Source: Actinoplanes oryzae (GTDB lineage Bacteria > Actinomycetota > Actinomycetes > Mycobacteriales > Micromonosporaceae). Taken from it: 44,742 bases of DNA. Position numbers and translations under genes: made by a program. The stretch is from NCBI RefSeq assembly GCF_030757795.1, contig NZ_JAUQWH010000063.1, forward strand, positions 1-44,742. Direction: 5' to 3'. The number at the start of each line of letters is the position of its first letter. Position 1 is the stretch's first letter. Below the pieces are notes generated by a model. It had not been told where the DNA came from. It saw only the letters and a program-made list of their open reading frames with translations, and searched no databases. Positions 34,522 through 42,268 of this stretch are shown one piece after another.

Positions 34522-35537
34522 GTACACCGGTGTTTCTCGGGCTGCCCTCGTCCGGCGTCGCACACGGGTCCGTCGGAGGGGTGACCACTGCCGCGGTCGG
34601 TGCGGCGTCCGGCGGCTCGGTCGAGGGGCGTGCGGGAGCCGCGCCCGGTGACATGTCAGGCGGGAGGGGCGGGGCGTTGACCGTGCTCTACCGGGGGCCG
34701 TTGGCCAGTTGCAACTACGACTGCCCGTACTGCCCGTTCGCCAAGCGGGTCGACCCGCCGGAGCTGCTGCGCGAGGACCGGGCGGCACTCGAGCGGTTCG
34801 CCGGGTGGGCGGCGGCGACGACCGACCGTGAGCTGTCGGTGCTGTTCACGCCGTGGGGCGAGGGGCTGACCCGATCCTGGTACAGGGACGCGATCGTCCG
34901 GCTGTCGCGGCTGCCCCACGTACGCCGGGTGGCCATCCAGACCAACCTGGCCGCCCGGGTCGACTGGCTCCGCGACGCCGTGCCCGGGGTGGCGGCGCTG
35001 TGGGCGACGTACCACCCGGGTCAGGTCTCGCTGGAACGTTTCGTGGCACGTTGTCGCCGGCTCGACGAGCTGGGCCAGCGGTACTCGGTCGGTGTCGTCG
35101 GGCTGCCGGAGCACCATGCCGCCGCCGTGGCCCTGCGCGCCGCGCTGCGGCCGTCCGTCTATCTGTGGGTGAACGCGGCCGAGAGCTTCAAGTACAGCCC
35201 CGAGGAGGAGCGCCGCTGGACCGAGATCGACCCGCACTTCGGCGACAGCGTCCGGCCGCACGCGTCGCTCGGAAAGCCGTGCCACGCGGGCGAGACCGCC
35301 ATCTCCGTGCTGGGCGACGGGACGGTTCGGCGGTGCCACTTCATCCCTGCCGCGCTCGGCAACCTCTACGACGGCAGCTGGCGCGCCGGGCTGGCGCCGA
35401 GGCCGTGCACCAACGAGATCTGCGACTGCCACATCGGGTACGTGCATCTGAAGCCACTCGATCTGTACGACGTGTACGCGGGCGGGATCCTCGAACGCAT
35501 CCCCGCGGCCTGGCCGCTCGCCGGCGCGCCGGGCTGA
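34518..35537 (+). CDS. STM4011 family radical SAM protein with SPASM-like C-terminus
   Basis: This protein is 339 residues from ATG 34518 (ATGA overlap), or 286 from TTG 34677, which has a strong ribosome site (GGGAGGGG) and starts where the family-like part begins (LTVLYRGPLASCNYDCPYCPF). The cluster cysteines are Cys65, Cys69 and Cys72. The C-terminal part is Cys-rich: KPCHAGETAISVLGDGTVRRC, then RPCTNEICDCHIGYVH, which resembles a SPASM/twitch domain that holds auxiliary iron-sulfur clusters in peptide- and protein-modifying radical SAM enzymes. The first 53 residues are Gly/Ser/Ala-rich and may not be translated. It is the last gene of the cassette. Confidence 0.88.
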   Translation: MSTPVFLGLPSSGVAHGSVGGVTTAAVGAASGGSVEGRAGAAPGDMSGGRGGALTVLYRGPLASCNYDCPYCPFAKRVDPPELLREDRAALERFAGWAAATTDRELSVLFTPWGEGLTRSWYRDAIVRLSRLPHVRRVAIQTNLAARVDWLRDAVPGVAALWATYHPGQVSLERFVARCRRLDELGQRYSVGVVGLPEHHAAAVALRAALRPSVYLWVNAAESFKYSPEEERRWTEIDPHFGDSVRPHASLGKPCHAGETAISVLGDGTVRRCHFIPAALGNLYDGSWRAGLAPRPCTNEICDCHIGYVHLKPLDLYDVYAGGILERIPAAWPLAGAPG

Positions 35538-35915
35538 GGCACCCACCGGGGAATCGCGGTGACGCGGAGTGGTGGGGCGGGGAAGCCGCGCTTGGCGTCT
35601 GCGTCGTGCCGAACGCTCAGCGCGGAGTGGCGGGGTGGGGAAGTCGTGCCTCGCGCGAGTGCCGGGCTGATGCGCCTCGGAACGACGACTGGCGCGTGGT
35701 GGCGGAGAGGGAAAGCCGCGGCCTGCGCCAACGCCGGGTCGACCCAGAGGAGTGGCTGCGTCGTGATGCGTCGGCGGCCACGGGAGGAGTGGCTGCGTCG
35801 TGATGCCGTGTCCTGTGCTGACGAGGGCGGGGAGGTTGAGGTGGTGCGGTTGGGCGGGAGCTGAGCGACGGCGTGGTCGGCGTTGGTGGAGGCTGCGCGG
35901 GTGGGTTGCTGCGGG
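35538..35915. repeat. Intergenic repeat-rich stretch after the STM cassette
   Basis: No gene is recognisable in these 378 bases. Three imperfect copies of a G-rich unit (GCGGAGTGG.GGGG.GGGGAAG.CG) lie at about 35565, 35620 and 35690-35720. An exact 23-bp direct repeat, GAGGAGTGGCTGCGTCGTGATGC, occurs at 35747-35769 and 35784-35806. Short open frames cross it but shift meaning with each copy and lack ribosome sites. Confidence 0.7.
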
Positions 35916-36377
35916 TCAGGGGAAGCCGCGGAAGGTGCCGTCGTGGTCGGTGGCGTCGGCGAACTCTTGCCAGTCCATGTTGGCGAGGGCGAGGTTGTTC
36001 TGCACGGACCAGAGCTCGGACGGGATGACCCGGAACGTGGCGCCGAGCTGCGGCCCGGTGCCGGGGTCGGTCGGGTCCTCCTCGTAGTCGCCCAGGTTGA
36101 TCGCCAGAATCGGCAGCTCGGGGTGCGTCAGCGCCAGTGTGTCGACCAGGAAGGCGACGGCGTGCCGGTCGTCGGCGGGCACCGTGTCGAGCAGCCGGGA
36201 CGGGGTGAACCCCTCGAACTTCCGGTCGTCGACGACCTCGACGGTCGCGAGGAAGCCGTCCGGCGTCTGGGGTTCGGCTATCGCCGCCTTCATCCGGAGC
36301 CACTCCTGCGGGTGGGCGAAGTCGGTGCGGAGGACCAGGGAGGCGTCGCTGTTCCGGGGCCAGATGCGCTCTTCCAC
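35916..36377 (-). CDS. DUF6924 domain-containing protein
   Basis: This is a 153-residue soluble protein starting at GTG 36377. Features that match the family as I know it: LVLRTDFAHPQEWLRMKAAI near the N-terminus, ATVEVVDDRKFEGFTPSRLL, VDTLALTHPELPILAINL and the C-terminal TFRVIPSELWSVQNNLALAN followed by MDWQEFADATDHDGTFRGF. Actinobacteria often carry several copies, commonly near toxin or LRR-type genes. No function is known. It stands alone between two repeat-rich gaps. Confidence 0.82.
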   Translation of the reverse strand: MEERIWPRNSDASLVLRTDFAHPQEWLRMKAAIAEPQTPDGFLATVEVVDDRKFEGFTPSRLLDTVPADDRHAVAFLVDTLALTHPELPILAINLGDYEEDPTDPGTGPQLGATFRVIPSELWSVQNNLALANMDWQEFADATDHDGTFRGFP

Positions 36378-36517
36378 GTGTCGCAGGGTAGGTCCGGCCG
36401 TGGCGGTTGTCAGCGCCCGCGCACCGCGGAACCAGGAGATCCGCTGCGGAGCAAGGCGCCCAAGGCCGGCGAGAGGGCGAGCGGAGCGGCTACGGCCAGG
36501 CGAGCCCAGCCGCGGCA

Positions 36518-36607
36518 GGCGGACGCGGCAAGGGCGGACGCGGCAAGGGTAGCTGTGGGAAGGGCAGCTGTGGAAAGGGCGGTTGCGGCAAGGGCGGCTG
36601 CGGGGAG
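36518..36607. repeat. 15-bp tandem repeat, six units
   Basis: Six head-to-tail 15-base units, starting from GGCGGACGCGGCAAG twice exactly and drifting through GGTAGCTGTGGGAAG to GGCGGCTGCGGGGAG. On the plus strand the units read G-[GS]-[RC]-G-[KE]; on the minus strand they give a P-x-P-rich repeat. They lie in the 309-base gap between DUF6924 and DUF6745, where no supported gene exists. Confidence 0.85.
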
Positions 36608-36686
36608 GGGCGGCGGCGAGGGCAGCCGCGGGTAGGGCGGCTGCAGCCTCCCCAGCGACTGGGGAGGCGGCCGTGGTCGGGTGCGG

Positions 36687-38021
36687 TCAGGTCTGGACCT
36701 GGGGGTGGTATTCGTCGGCGGTGAGGCCGAAGGTCCAGGCGACTCCCTCGCGGGCGGTGCGGGTGGCGGGCGGGACGCGGAGCCAGTAGACGCGGTGGGT
36801 GCCGTCCGGCTCGGGGGTGGCGTTGACGACTTCGACCATGACGAGGGGTTCGTCGTGGGGGAGGGCCAGGTGCCAGAGTGTGCCGGTCTCGTCGGTGTGC
36901 TGCCGGTGGGCCCCGGAGTCGCGCAGATAGCGGTCGTAGCCGTAGTGCTCCAGCATCACGCGGCGGATCTCGGCGTTGGGCTCGGCCTTGATGCGGTCGG
37001 CGGTCAGGGTGGGAAGCTCGGCCGCCAGCGAGGCGGGGATGGGCATGCCGCGCCAGGCCCACAGGTGATAGCCGTCGGGGAACTCGAGCGCGGCGGACTC
37101 GCTGTGCAGGCGGCCCACGTTGTCGCGGGACAGCACCGTGGGGCGCTCGGTGAGGATCACGGCGTCGGCGAAGGGCCACCACCAGCCGGCTTCGCGCGCC
37201 ACCGCGGCCAATCCCGCCAAGCCACCCCGAGCGGCGGTCAGGCTGTCGCCGAGAAAGAGCTCCGGGGAGGCGGAGTGGGCGGGAAAGGGCTCCGGGGAGG
37301 CGGAGCTGGTGCCCAAGAGATCAGGGGAGGCGGAGCCGGCGAGAGTGGGGTCCGAGGAGACGGCACGGGTGAGGACGTCGGCTGCGGCGAAGGTGCACAG
37401 CCAGGCGGCGTCGTGCTGGCCGTAGACGGCGTCGAGGACCGCGCGGGCGGCCGGGGCGGCGAGCTCGGCCGGGAGCTCGGTCAGATCGTCGCGGAGGCGG
37501 GCACGGAGGCGGGCGGCGACCCGGTCCATGATCAGGGCCCAGGATCGGCGGCCGGCGGCGGCGGAGAGCTGGGCCCACGCTTCGTTGCCGAAGGTGGCCA
37601 GGGCGGCGGTGCGGGCGGCCGACCAGGGGGCGGTGCGGACGGCGGCGCGCACCGATGGCCCGGCGGTCAGCTCGGGACTCCAGCCCTGCCGGCGCAGCTC
37701 CGCCTCGACCTCCACGACCCACGAAGGAACCGCGGAGGGGAAAGCAGCACCAGGGCGGGACGACGCGGCGGAAGAAGAGGAAACAGCAGCGGAAGAAGAG
37801 GGGGAAGCCGCGCCGGTGAGGAAGGCGGCGGCGAGGGCGCCGGCCCGAGGCGAGGAGAGCCAGTAGACCTGGGTGGGTGGCGCCAGGCCGGCGGCGCGGT
37901 AGGCGACGGCGACGGCTTCCTCGGCGGCCGGGCGGTGCGCCGGCCCGGTGGCGAGGCCGGCGGCGAGCCACTGGTCCTCGACGGCGGCCGCGGCGGTTTC
38001 CTGGGCGGGGGTCAGCTGCAT
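36687..38021 (-). CDS. DUF6745 domain-containing protein
   Basis: This is a 444-residue protein. The N-terminal part (about 1-65) is helical (QLTPAQETAAAAVEDQW, AVAYRAAGLAPPTQVYWL), followed by a Ser/Ala-rich insert (about 72-95). A second insert (about 230-255) has three SASPE/SASPD units from a DNA repeat. The C-terminal domain (about 260-444) is the recognisable DUF6745 part: PTVLSRDNVGRLHSESAALE, FPDGYHLWAWRGMPIP, RRVMLEHYGYDRYLRDSGAH and TDETGTLWHLALPHDEPLV. The stop lies 9 bases' distance downstream of no other gene; the partner gene 38031-38345 starts this two-gene unit. Function unknown; in other genomes such proteins sit beside the same small partner. Confidence 0.85.
   Translation of the reverse strand: MQLTPAQETAAAAVEDQWLAAGLATGPAHRPAAEEAVAVAYRAAGLAPPTQVYWLSSPRAGALAAAFLTGAASPSSSAAVSSSSAASSRPGAAFPSAVPSWVVEVEAELRRQGWSPELTAGPSVRAAVRTAPWSAARTAALATFGNEAWAQLSAAAGRRSWALIMDRVAARLRARLRDDLTELPAELAAPAARAVLDAVYGQHDAAWLCTFAAADVLTRAVSSDPTLAGSASPDLLGTSSASPEPFPAHSASPELFLGDSLTAARGGLAGLAAVAREAGWWWPFADAVILTERPTVLSRDNVGRLHSESAALEFPDGYHLWAWRGMPIPASLAAELPTLTADRIKAEPNAEIRRVMLEHYGYDRYLRDSGAHRQHTDETGTLWHLALPHDEPLVMVEVVNATPEPDGTHRVYWLRVPPATRTAREGVAWTFGLTADEYHPQVQT
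37260..37335. repeat. Intragenic repeat inside the DUF6745 gene
   Basis: CTCCGGGGAGGCGGAG occurs at 37260-37275 and 37290-37305, with a close third copy (TCAGGGGAGGCGGAG) at 37321-37335. The 30-base period keeps the reading frame and adds SASP-type units to the protein. The sequence resembles the G-rich units in the gaps at 35.5 and 36.5 kb. Confidence 0.8.
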
Positions 38022-38030
38022 CGGGCGGCC

Positions 38031-38345
38031 TCAGTCCGCGACCGGGCGGTAGGAACCGGGCACATACTCCCGCTGGCGGATCACGCGATAACGGCCCGCG
38101 GGCAGCGAGATCGGGCCGTGCTCCTCGTGGGTCACGCGGCCGTGCGACGGGACGTCGATGAACATCGCCTCCGGGTTGTCGCGCTCGGCCGTCAGGATCA
38201 GGCCCGGGCCGCCGACCACGTGGGCGTGGCCCGTCGCCTCGCCGCGCGCCAGGACCATGCGGCCGCGGCGGTCACGCGGGACCGGCACCACTTCGGGCGG
38301 GATCTCCGCCACCGGAACCATCAGCACGTCACCCTGGCGATACAC
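38031..38345 (-). CDS. Small His-rich protein, partner of DUF6745
   Basis: This protein is 104 residues from GTG 38345 (GGGGG four bases upstream). It opens VYRQGDVLMVPVAEIP, then GRMVLARGEATGHAHVVGG, and ends VTHEEHGPISLPAGRYRVIR followed by QREYVPGSYRPVAD. This pattern (YRQGDVL, GEATGHAH, THEEH, LP.G.Y.V.RQREY) is common in small proteins of phages and bacteria, with no defined function as far as I know. Two His clusters (HAH, HEEH) could bind metal. The DUF6745 gene starts 9 bases downstream, so they form an operon. Confidence 0.8.
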   Translation of the reverse strand: MYRQGDVLMVPVAEIPPEVVPVPRDRRGRMVLARGEATGHAHVVGGPGLILTAERDNPEAMFIDVPSHGRVTHEEHGPISLPAGRYRVIRQREYVPGSYRPVAD

Positions 38346-38565
38346 CGAACCCCCAAGACCGAGAGAAGCGAACACCCGAGACCGTAGACCCCGGGTACGA
38401 CAGAACAAGAAGTCCTCAAGATCCGGAGGCCATCGCCGACAGTACGACGTGTGGTCAGACGGAGTGGACGCCCCAGCGCGCCCGGCAGCGGCGAAGAGCC
38501 GGAACGCCGGCCGCTGGCACGCCTCCGCGACCAAGCCACGTAACGCCGGCAGCTTCACGCACGCC

Positions 38566-38781
38566 GTGGCGCCGTGGCGGCACAGGAGGCCCCGTCCGGC
38601 CGTACCGGAGATCGCGGATCGGTTGTGGCGCCCGCCGCTGGCGCTCGCGGTTTTCATCTTCGCCGCCTGCGGACCCGTGCACGCGCTCGGGCACACGGAT
38701 GTCGTCTATTTCGCGGTGCTGATCGGCCTGGCGCTCAGCGCTCTGGCCGTACCTCTGGGATTGGTGGGGTTGAAGCGATGA
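38566..38781 (+). CDS. Small membrane protein before the acyltransferase
   Basis: The C-terminal part is convincing: ADRLWRPPLALAVFIFAACG then HTDVVYFAVLIGLALSALAV, two hydrophobic helices ending ...GLVGLKR, with the stop overlapping the acyltransferase start (ATGA). The start is uncertain: GTG 38566 gives 71 residues but lacks a ribosome site, TTG 38622 gives about 52 residues, and AGGAGG at 38584-38589 fits neither. It probably acts with the acyltransferase in membrane glycan or lipid modification; that is inference from coupling. Confidence 0.55.
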   Translation: MAPWRHRRPRPAVPEIADRLWRPPLALAVFIFAACGPVHALGHTDVVYFAVLIGLALSALAVPLGLVGLKR

Positions 38782-39869
38782 CCCACCGCTCGCTCAACGC
38801 GATCCGCGCGGTCGCGGCGGTCCTCGTGGTCGTCTATCACTTGCGCACGCTGCTCATGCAGCCCGGCGACGGCTTCCTGTACGCCCTCACCGGCCTCGGC
38901 CCGGCGGCCGTGCTCGTGTTCTTCGTGCTCAGCGGCTACTGGGTCGGCGGCAGTGTGCTCAACGCCTTCCGCCGCGGCACCTTCACGTGGTCGCGCTATC
39001 TGAGCGCCCGTCTGGGCCGCCTCTGGATCGTGCTGATCCCCGCGGTCCTGCTGACCGCCGTTCTCGACCACCTCGGCCTGGCCCTGCTCGGGCACACGTC
39101 GATCTACGCGGGCGACGCCGCCTACCACGACACCGTGCCGGCGAGCGACCTCGCGGGCCGGCTGGACCCGCTGACGGCCCTGGGCAACGTCACGTTCCTG
39201 CAGACGATGGTGGTGCACACCTACGGGACGAACGCCTCGCTGTGGTCTCTGGCCTACGAAGCGGTCTACTACGCGGTGCTTCCGCTCGCATTGAGCACAT
39301 GGCGAGGGAAAACAAGCACAAGGGTCGTGTGCGCCGCAGTTCTCGTCGCCGTCCTGCTGCTCGCCGGCCCGAAGGTGCTCATGTACCTCCCGGTCTGGCT
39401 GCTCGGCGCCGCGGCGTCCCAGTTCAAGGGCAGGGTGCCGCAGACCACCGCGGCCCGGGCGACAGCGCTGGCACTTGTTGCCGGTGCCATGTACCTGACC
39501 TACGCCCACTACAGCAGCATCAATGTCCTCGTTCTCGCGGGAGCAACGACAGCGCTTGTGATGACGCTTGCCACAGACATCCGGCGGGACAGCCGGATCC
39601 TCGACGGGCTGAGCCGGTACGCGGAGAGCTCCTACTCGCTCTACGCGATCCATCTGCCGATCGCGGCCCTGATCGCCGCGATCCTCACGCCGGACGTCAA
39701 CGCCCGCTGGGCGCCCACGCCGGGACACTGGCTGGCCCTGGCCGCCCTCACGGCCGGACTGACGGTCGCCGGCTGGGCGTTCGCGCAGGTCACCGAGCGG
39801 CACACCGACCGGCTGCGGCCGGTCCTCACCATGATCTTGCACGGCCCCAGGGAAAAGAGCGCGGCGTGA
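38778..39869 (+). CDS. Membrane acyltransferase (acyltransferase 3 / OafA-like)
   Basis: This is a 363-residue polytopic membrane protein with about ten hydrophobic segments. The family motif of an Arg and a His eleven residues apart on the first helix is present (RAVAAVLVVVYHLR; Arg10, His21), followed by VLVFFVLSGYWVGGS. NASLWSLAYEAVYYAVLPLAL is the conserved mid-protein segment, and YAESSYSLYAIHLPIAALIA the late one. These enzymes transfer acetyl or other acyl groups onto exported glycans. It is coupled to its neighbours by ATGA and GTGA overlaps, so small protein, acyltransferase and beta-helix protein are made together. Confidence 0.92.
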   Translation: MTHRSLNAIRAVAAVLVVVYHLRTLLMQPGDGFLYALTGLGPAAVLVFFVLSGYWVGGSVLNAFRRGTFTWSRYLSARLGRLWIVLIPAVLLTAVLDHLGLALLGHTSIYAGDAAYHDTVPASDLAGRLDPLTALGNVTFLQTMVVHTYGTNASLWSLAYEAVYYAVLPLALSTWRGKTSTRVVCAAVLVAVLLLAGPKVLMYLPVWLLGAAASQFKGRVPQTTAARATALALVAGAMYLTYAHYSSINVLVLAGATTALVMTLATDIRRDSRILDGLSRYAESSYSLYAIHLPIAALIAAILTPDVNARWAPTPGHWLALAALTAGLTVAGWAFAQVTERHTDRLRPVLTMILHGPREKSAA

Positions 39870-42124
39870 AACGGATCATCCTCCTGCTGCTCGCCGTGGC
39901 GGCCGCCCAGCTGGGCATGAGCCCGGCCGCCCACGCCGCCGACTCCGCCGGCTACTCGCTCGCACCCACCGTGAACGCGACCGTCCTGACCGCGGCGGCC
40001 TGCGCGGACGACCCGCTCTGCGTCGCCGCGCCCGAGCCGGCGGGCAACGGCGCCGACGACCGTCCGGCACTCATGGCCGTCGTCGCCAAGGCCGGCGCCC
40101 TCGCCACCACCGCCGCTCCGGCCACCGTCTTCCTGGCGCCCGGCGTCTACACCCTCGGCAAGCCGCTCAAGCTGCTTCCCAACGTCAACCTGCGCGGCAG
40201 CGGCATCACCGCGACCACTCTCGTGACCGCCCCGGACAGCTTCGCCAACTTCAGCTACTCCTTCCTCGTACGCCCGGACGACGCGGCCGCCCCGGTCGAC
40301 GGCAGCACCTCGCTGGTGTCCGACCTCACCGTGAACGGCAACTGCAAGGAGGGCGCGGGGCTGACCATTGATCGCGTCCCCCCGGCGACCTCCTGCGACC
40401 ACGGGGCGACGACCAACTCCGGCGGCGGCATCAAGGCCGGCGACCGCTGGACGATCCAGCACGTCCGCTTCACCAACCTCGAGTACTTCAAGCTGTGGAT
40501 CAATGGCACCACCGGCGTCCGGGTCATCGACAACCGCTGGGACAACCTGGGCGGCGCCGGGTCCGGTGACGAGGACAACATCGGTGGCGGCGGGTTCGCC
40601 ACGGACACGGTCGTCTCGGACAACCAGTTCGACGGCACGATGCTCGGCAACAGCCTCGACGTGGTGAACATGAGCGGGCTGGTCTTCAAGCGGAACATTG
40701 TCTTCACCGATCCGGCGATGCTGACCCGCTTCGGCCGCGACGACAATGGCACCGTCTATTTCGAGGCCGTCACCGACTCGGAGATCCGGGACAACACGCT
40801 CTACGGCGGTCACATCGTCCTCAAGAGCAACGCCGGTTACAGCCACACCGGCAACAACAAGAACGTCACCAACCCCAAGGGCATCCTGGTACGCAACAAC
40901 ACGATCATCGGCTCGTACGGCTCGGGCATCACCGTGGGCTACACCGACTACACCGACCCGGACGGCTCGCTCGGCACGGCGAACCAGGCGACCGCCCAGG
41001 ACGACACGAGCACCCACACGCTGTGGACCGGCGGTGCCAACGTCATCCAGGACAACACGATCGAGCGCCCCGCCGACGCCGGCATCCTGGTGTTCGGCTG
41101 CTACGACGCCGCCAAGACGCGCCCCGACACGATCACCGGCAACGTCGTCCGCGACGCCGGTCAGCGGGGCAGGGGCACGGTCAGCACCGGGTGCGGCACG
41201 TTCGAGACGGTCGGCATCGGCCTGTCGATCGGCGCCGGCGACAAGGTGTACGCCAACACCGTCACCGACTCGGCGGCGGCCAAGGGCACCTGGTACGGCG
41301 TCCAGCTCGGCTCCCGGACGGCGAAGACCACGCTCACCGGCACGGATCTCGGCGGCGGCGACAACACGAGCACCGGCGTCGTCGTGGGCCCCTACCGCTA
41401 CGGCGTGGGTACCCCGGAGGCTCCCGTCGGCGACGACGCGTCCCGGACCGGCGGCAGCGCGACGCTCAGCTGGCGCGAGTCCACGGCACTGTCCGGCATC
41501 CCGGTCGGCGGCTACCGCGTCTACCGCAACGGGACATTGATCGCCGAACTGCCCGCCGGCAGCACCGCTGTCCCGGGCAACCTGATGTCCGACAACGGCA
41601 GCGGCTGGACGGCCGGCACCAAGTCGACCACTGTCACGCCGAAGAACGGCGTTCTGACCGTCTCCGCGTCCGCTGCCGGCACCGCCAGCGCGCAGGGGCC
41701 GGTCACGACGGTCACCCCGGGCAAGACGTACACGGCGACCGCGTCCTTCAAGAGCGACAAGGTGGGACGCAAGGTGCGCACGGGACTGGTGTGGCTCGAC
41801 GCCAATGGCGCCGCCGTCTCCTCGAAGCTCTACACGTCGAACACGGCGACGACGGATTCCGCCGATGGCTGGATCACGAGCTCTTTCGCGGCCCAGGCGC
41901 CGGCGAACGCGGTTTCGGCACGCGTGCTGACGATCGTGGAGGGCGTTTCCGCGGGAGAGATTCACTATCAGGGCCGGCTCGGGCTCTCTGCGGGCACTTC
42001 CACGCAGTCTTTCACCGATTCCGGCGCGCCTTCCGGCGCTGTCTCGTATCAGGTCGTCGCCTACCGTACGGGGGGCGTCTCGGGCTCTGAGCTGTCGTCT
42101 CCGACTGTCTTCAGCCTGTCCTGA
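39866..42124 (+). CDS. Secreted right-handed beta-helix protein with FN3/CBM tail
   Basis: This is a 752-residue protein from GTG 39866. The signal peptide is KRIILLLLAVAAAQLGMSP ... AHAAD. The N-terminal part has the pectate-lyase-like entry NGADDRPALMAVVAKA and TVFLAPGVYTLGKPLKLL, followed by beta-helix turns with repeated N-N-x-[FIW] steps (VIDNRWDNLGG, VVSDNQFDGTMLG, VIQDNTIERPADAGILV, ITGNVVRDAG; about 90-510). An FN3 domain begins at about 530 (ATLSWRESTALSGIPVGGYRVYRNG). It is interrupted by a carbohydrate-binding-like module (about 571-709) and completed by VSYQVVAYRTGG ... SPTVF. It probably binds or cleaves a polysaccharide. A terminator follows. Confidence 0.88.
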   Translation: MKRIILLLLAVAAAQLGMSPAAHAADSAGYSLAPTVNATVLTAAACADDPLCVAAPEPAGNGADDRPALMAVVAKAGALATTAAPATVFLAPGVYTLGKPLKLLPNVNLRGSGITATTLVTAPDSFANFSYSFLVRPDDAAAPVDGSTSLVSDLTVNGNCKEGAGLTIDRVPPATSCDHGATTNSGGGIKAGDRWTIQHVRFTNLEYFKLWINGTTGVRVIDNRWDNLGGAGSGDEDNIGGGGFATDTVVSDNQFDGTMLGNSLDVVNMSGLVFKRNIVFTDPAMLTRFGRDDNGTVYFEAVTDSEIRDNTLYGGHIVLKSNAGYSHTGNNKNVTNPKGILVRNNTIIGSYGSGITVGYTDYTDPDGSLGTANQATAQDDTSTHTLWTGGANVIQDNTIERPADAGILVFGCYDAAKTRPDTITGNVVRDAGQRGRGTVSTGCGTFETVGIGLSIGAGDKVYANTVTDSAAAKGTWYGVQLGSRTAKTTLTGTDLGGGDNTSTGVVVGPYRYGVGTPEAPVGDDASRTGGSATLSWRESTALSGIPVGGYRVYRNGTLIAELPAGSTAVPGNLMSDNGSGWTAGTKSTTVTPKNGVLTVSASAAGTASAQGPVTTVTPGKTYTATASFKSDKVGRKVRTGLVWLDANGAAVSSKLYTSNTATTDSADGWITSSFAAQAPANAVSARVLTIVEGVSAGEIHYQGRLGLSAGTSTQSFTDSGAPSGAVSYQVVAYRTGGVSGSELSSPTVFSLS

Positions 42125-42142
42125 CTTATTTTTTTGTGTCCC

Positions 42143-42166
42143 GGCCGGTCCCCCAGGGGGCCGGCC
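42143..42166 (+). terminator. Rho-independent-type terminator after the beta-helix gene
   Basis: GGCCGG-T-CCCCC and GGGGG-CCGGCC form an 11-bp stem with one bulged T, 18 bases after the stop. It is followed by TTCTTGCTT and preceded by a T-run (TTATTTTTTTG). Confidence 0.85.
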
Positions 42167-42268
42167 TTCTTGCTTACAGGGAAAACTCTACGGCCCCTGT
42201 TTCAAGCGTTCCTCAAGCCTGGTCAAGGGCAAAGTAAGGAAACCGCCGGGGACGCCGATGGGGCAGGT

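Noticed and set aside
35559..35864. 101-codon plus-strand frame in the gap after the STM cassette
   Set aside because: It crosses several direct repeats, has no ribosome site and no domain; composition looks non-coding.
36518..36607. Considered as a CRISPR array
   Set aside because: Units are 15 bases, contiguous and drifting, with no unique spacers and no cas genes in the window.
36407..36724. Plus-strand frame with CGKGG/SCGKG repeats, suggestive of a Cys-rich peptide
   Set aside because: No ribosome site; the repeat is a 15-bp tandem slippage product and the rest of the frame is Arg/Gly-rich shadow sequence. The repeat itself is kept as a feature.
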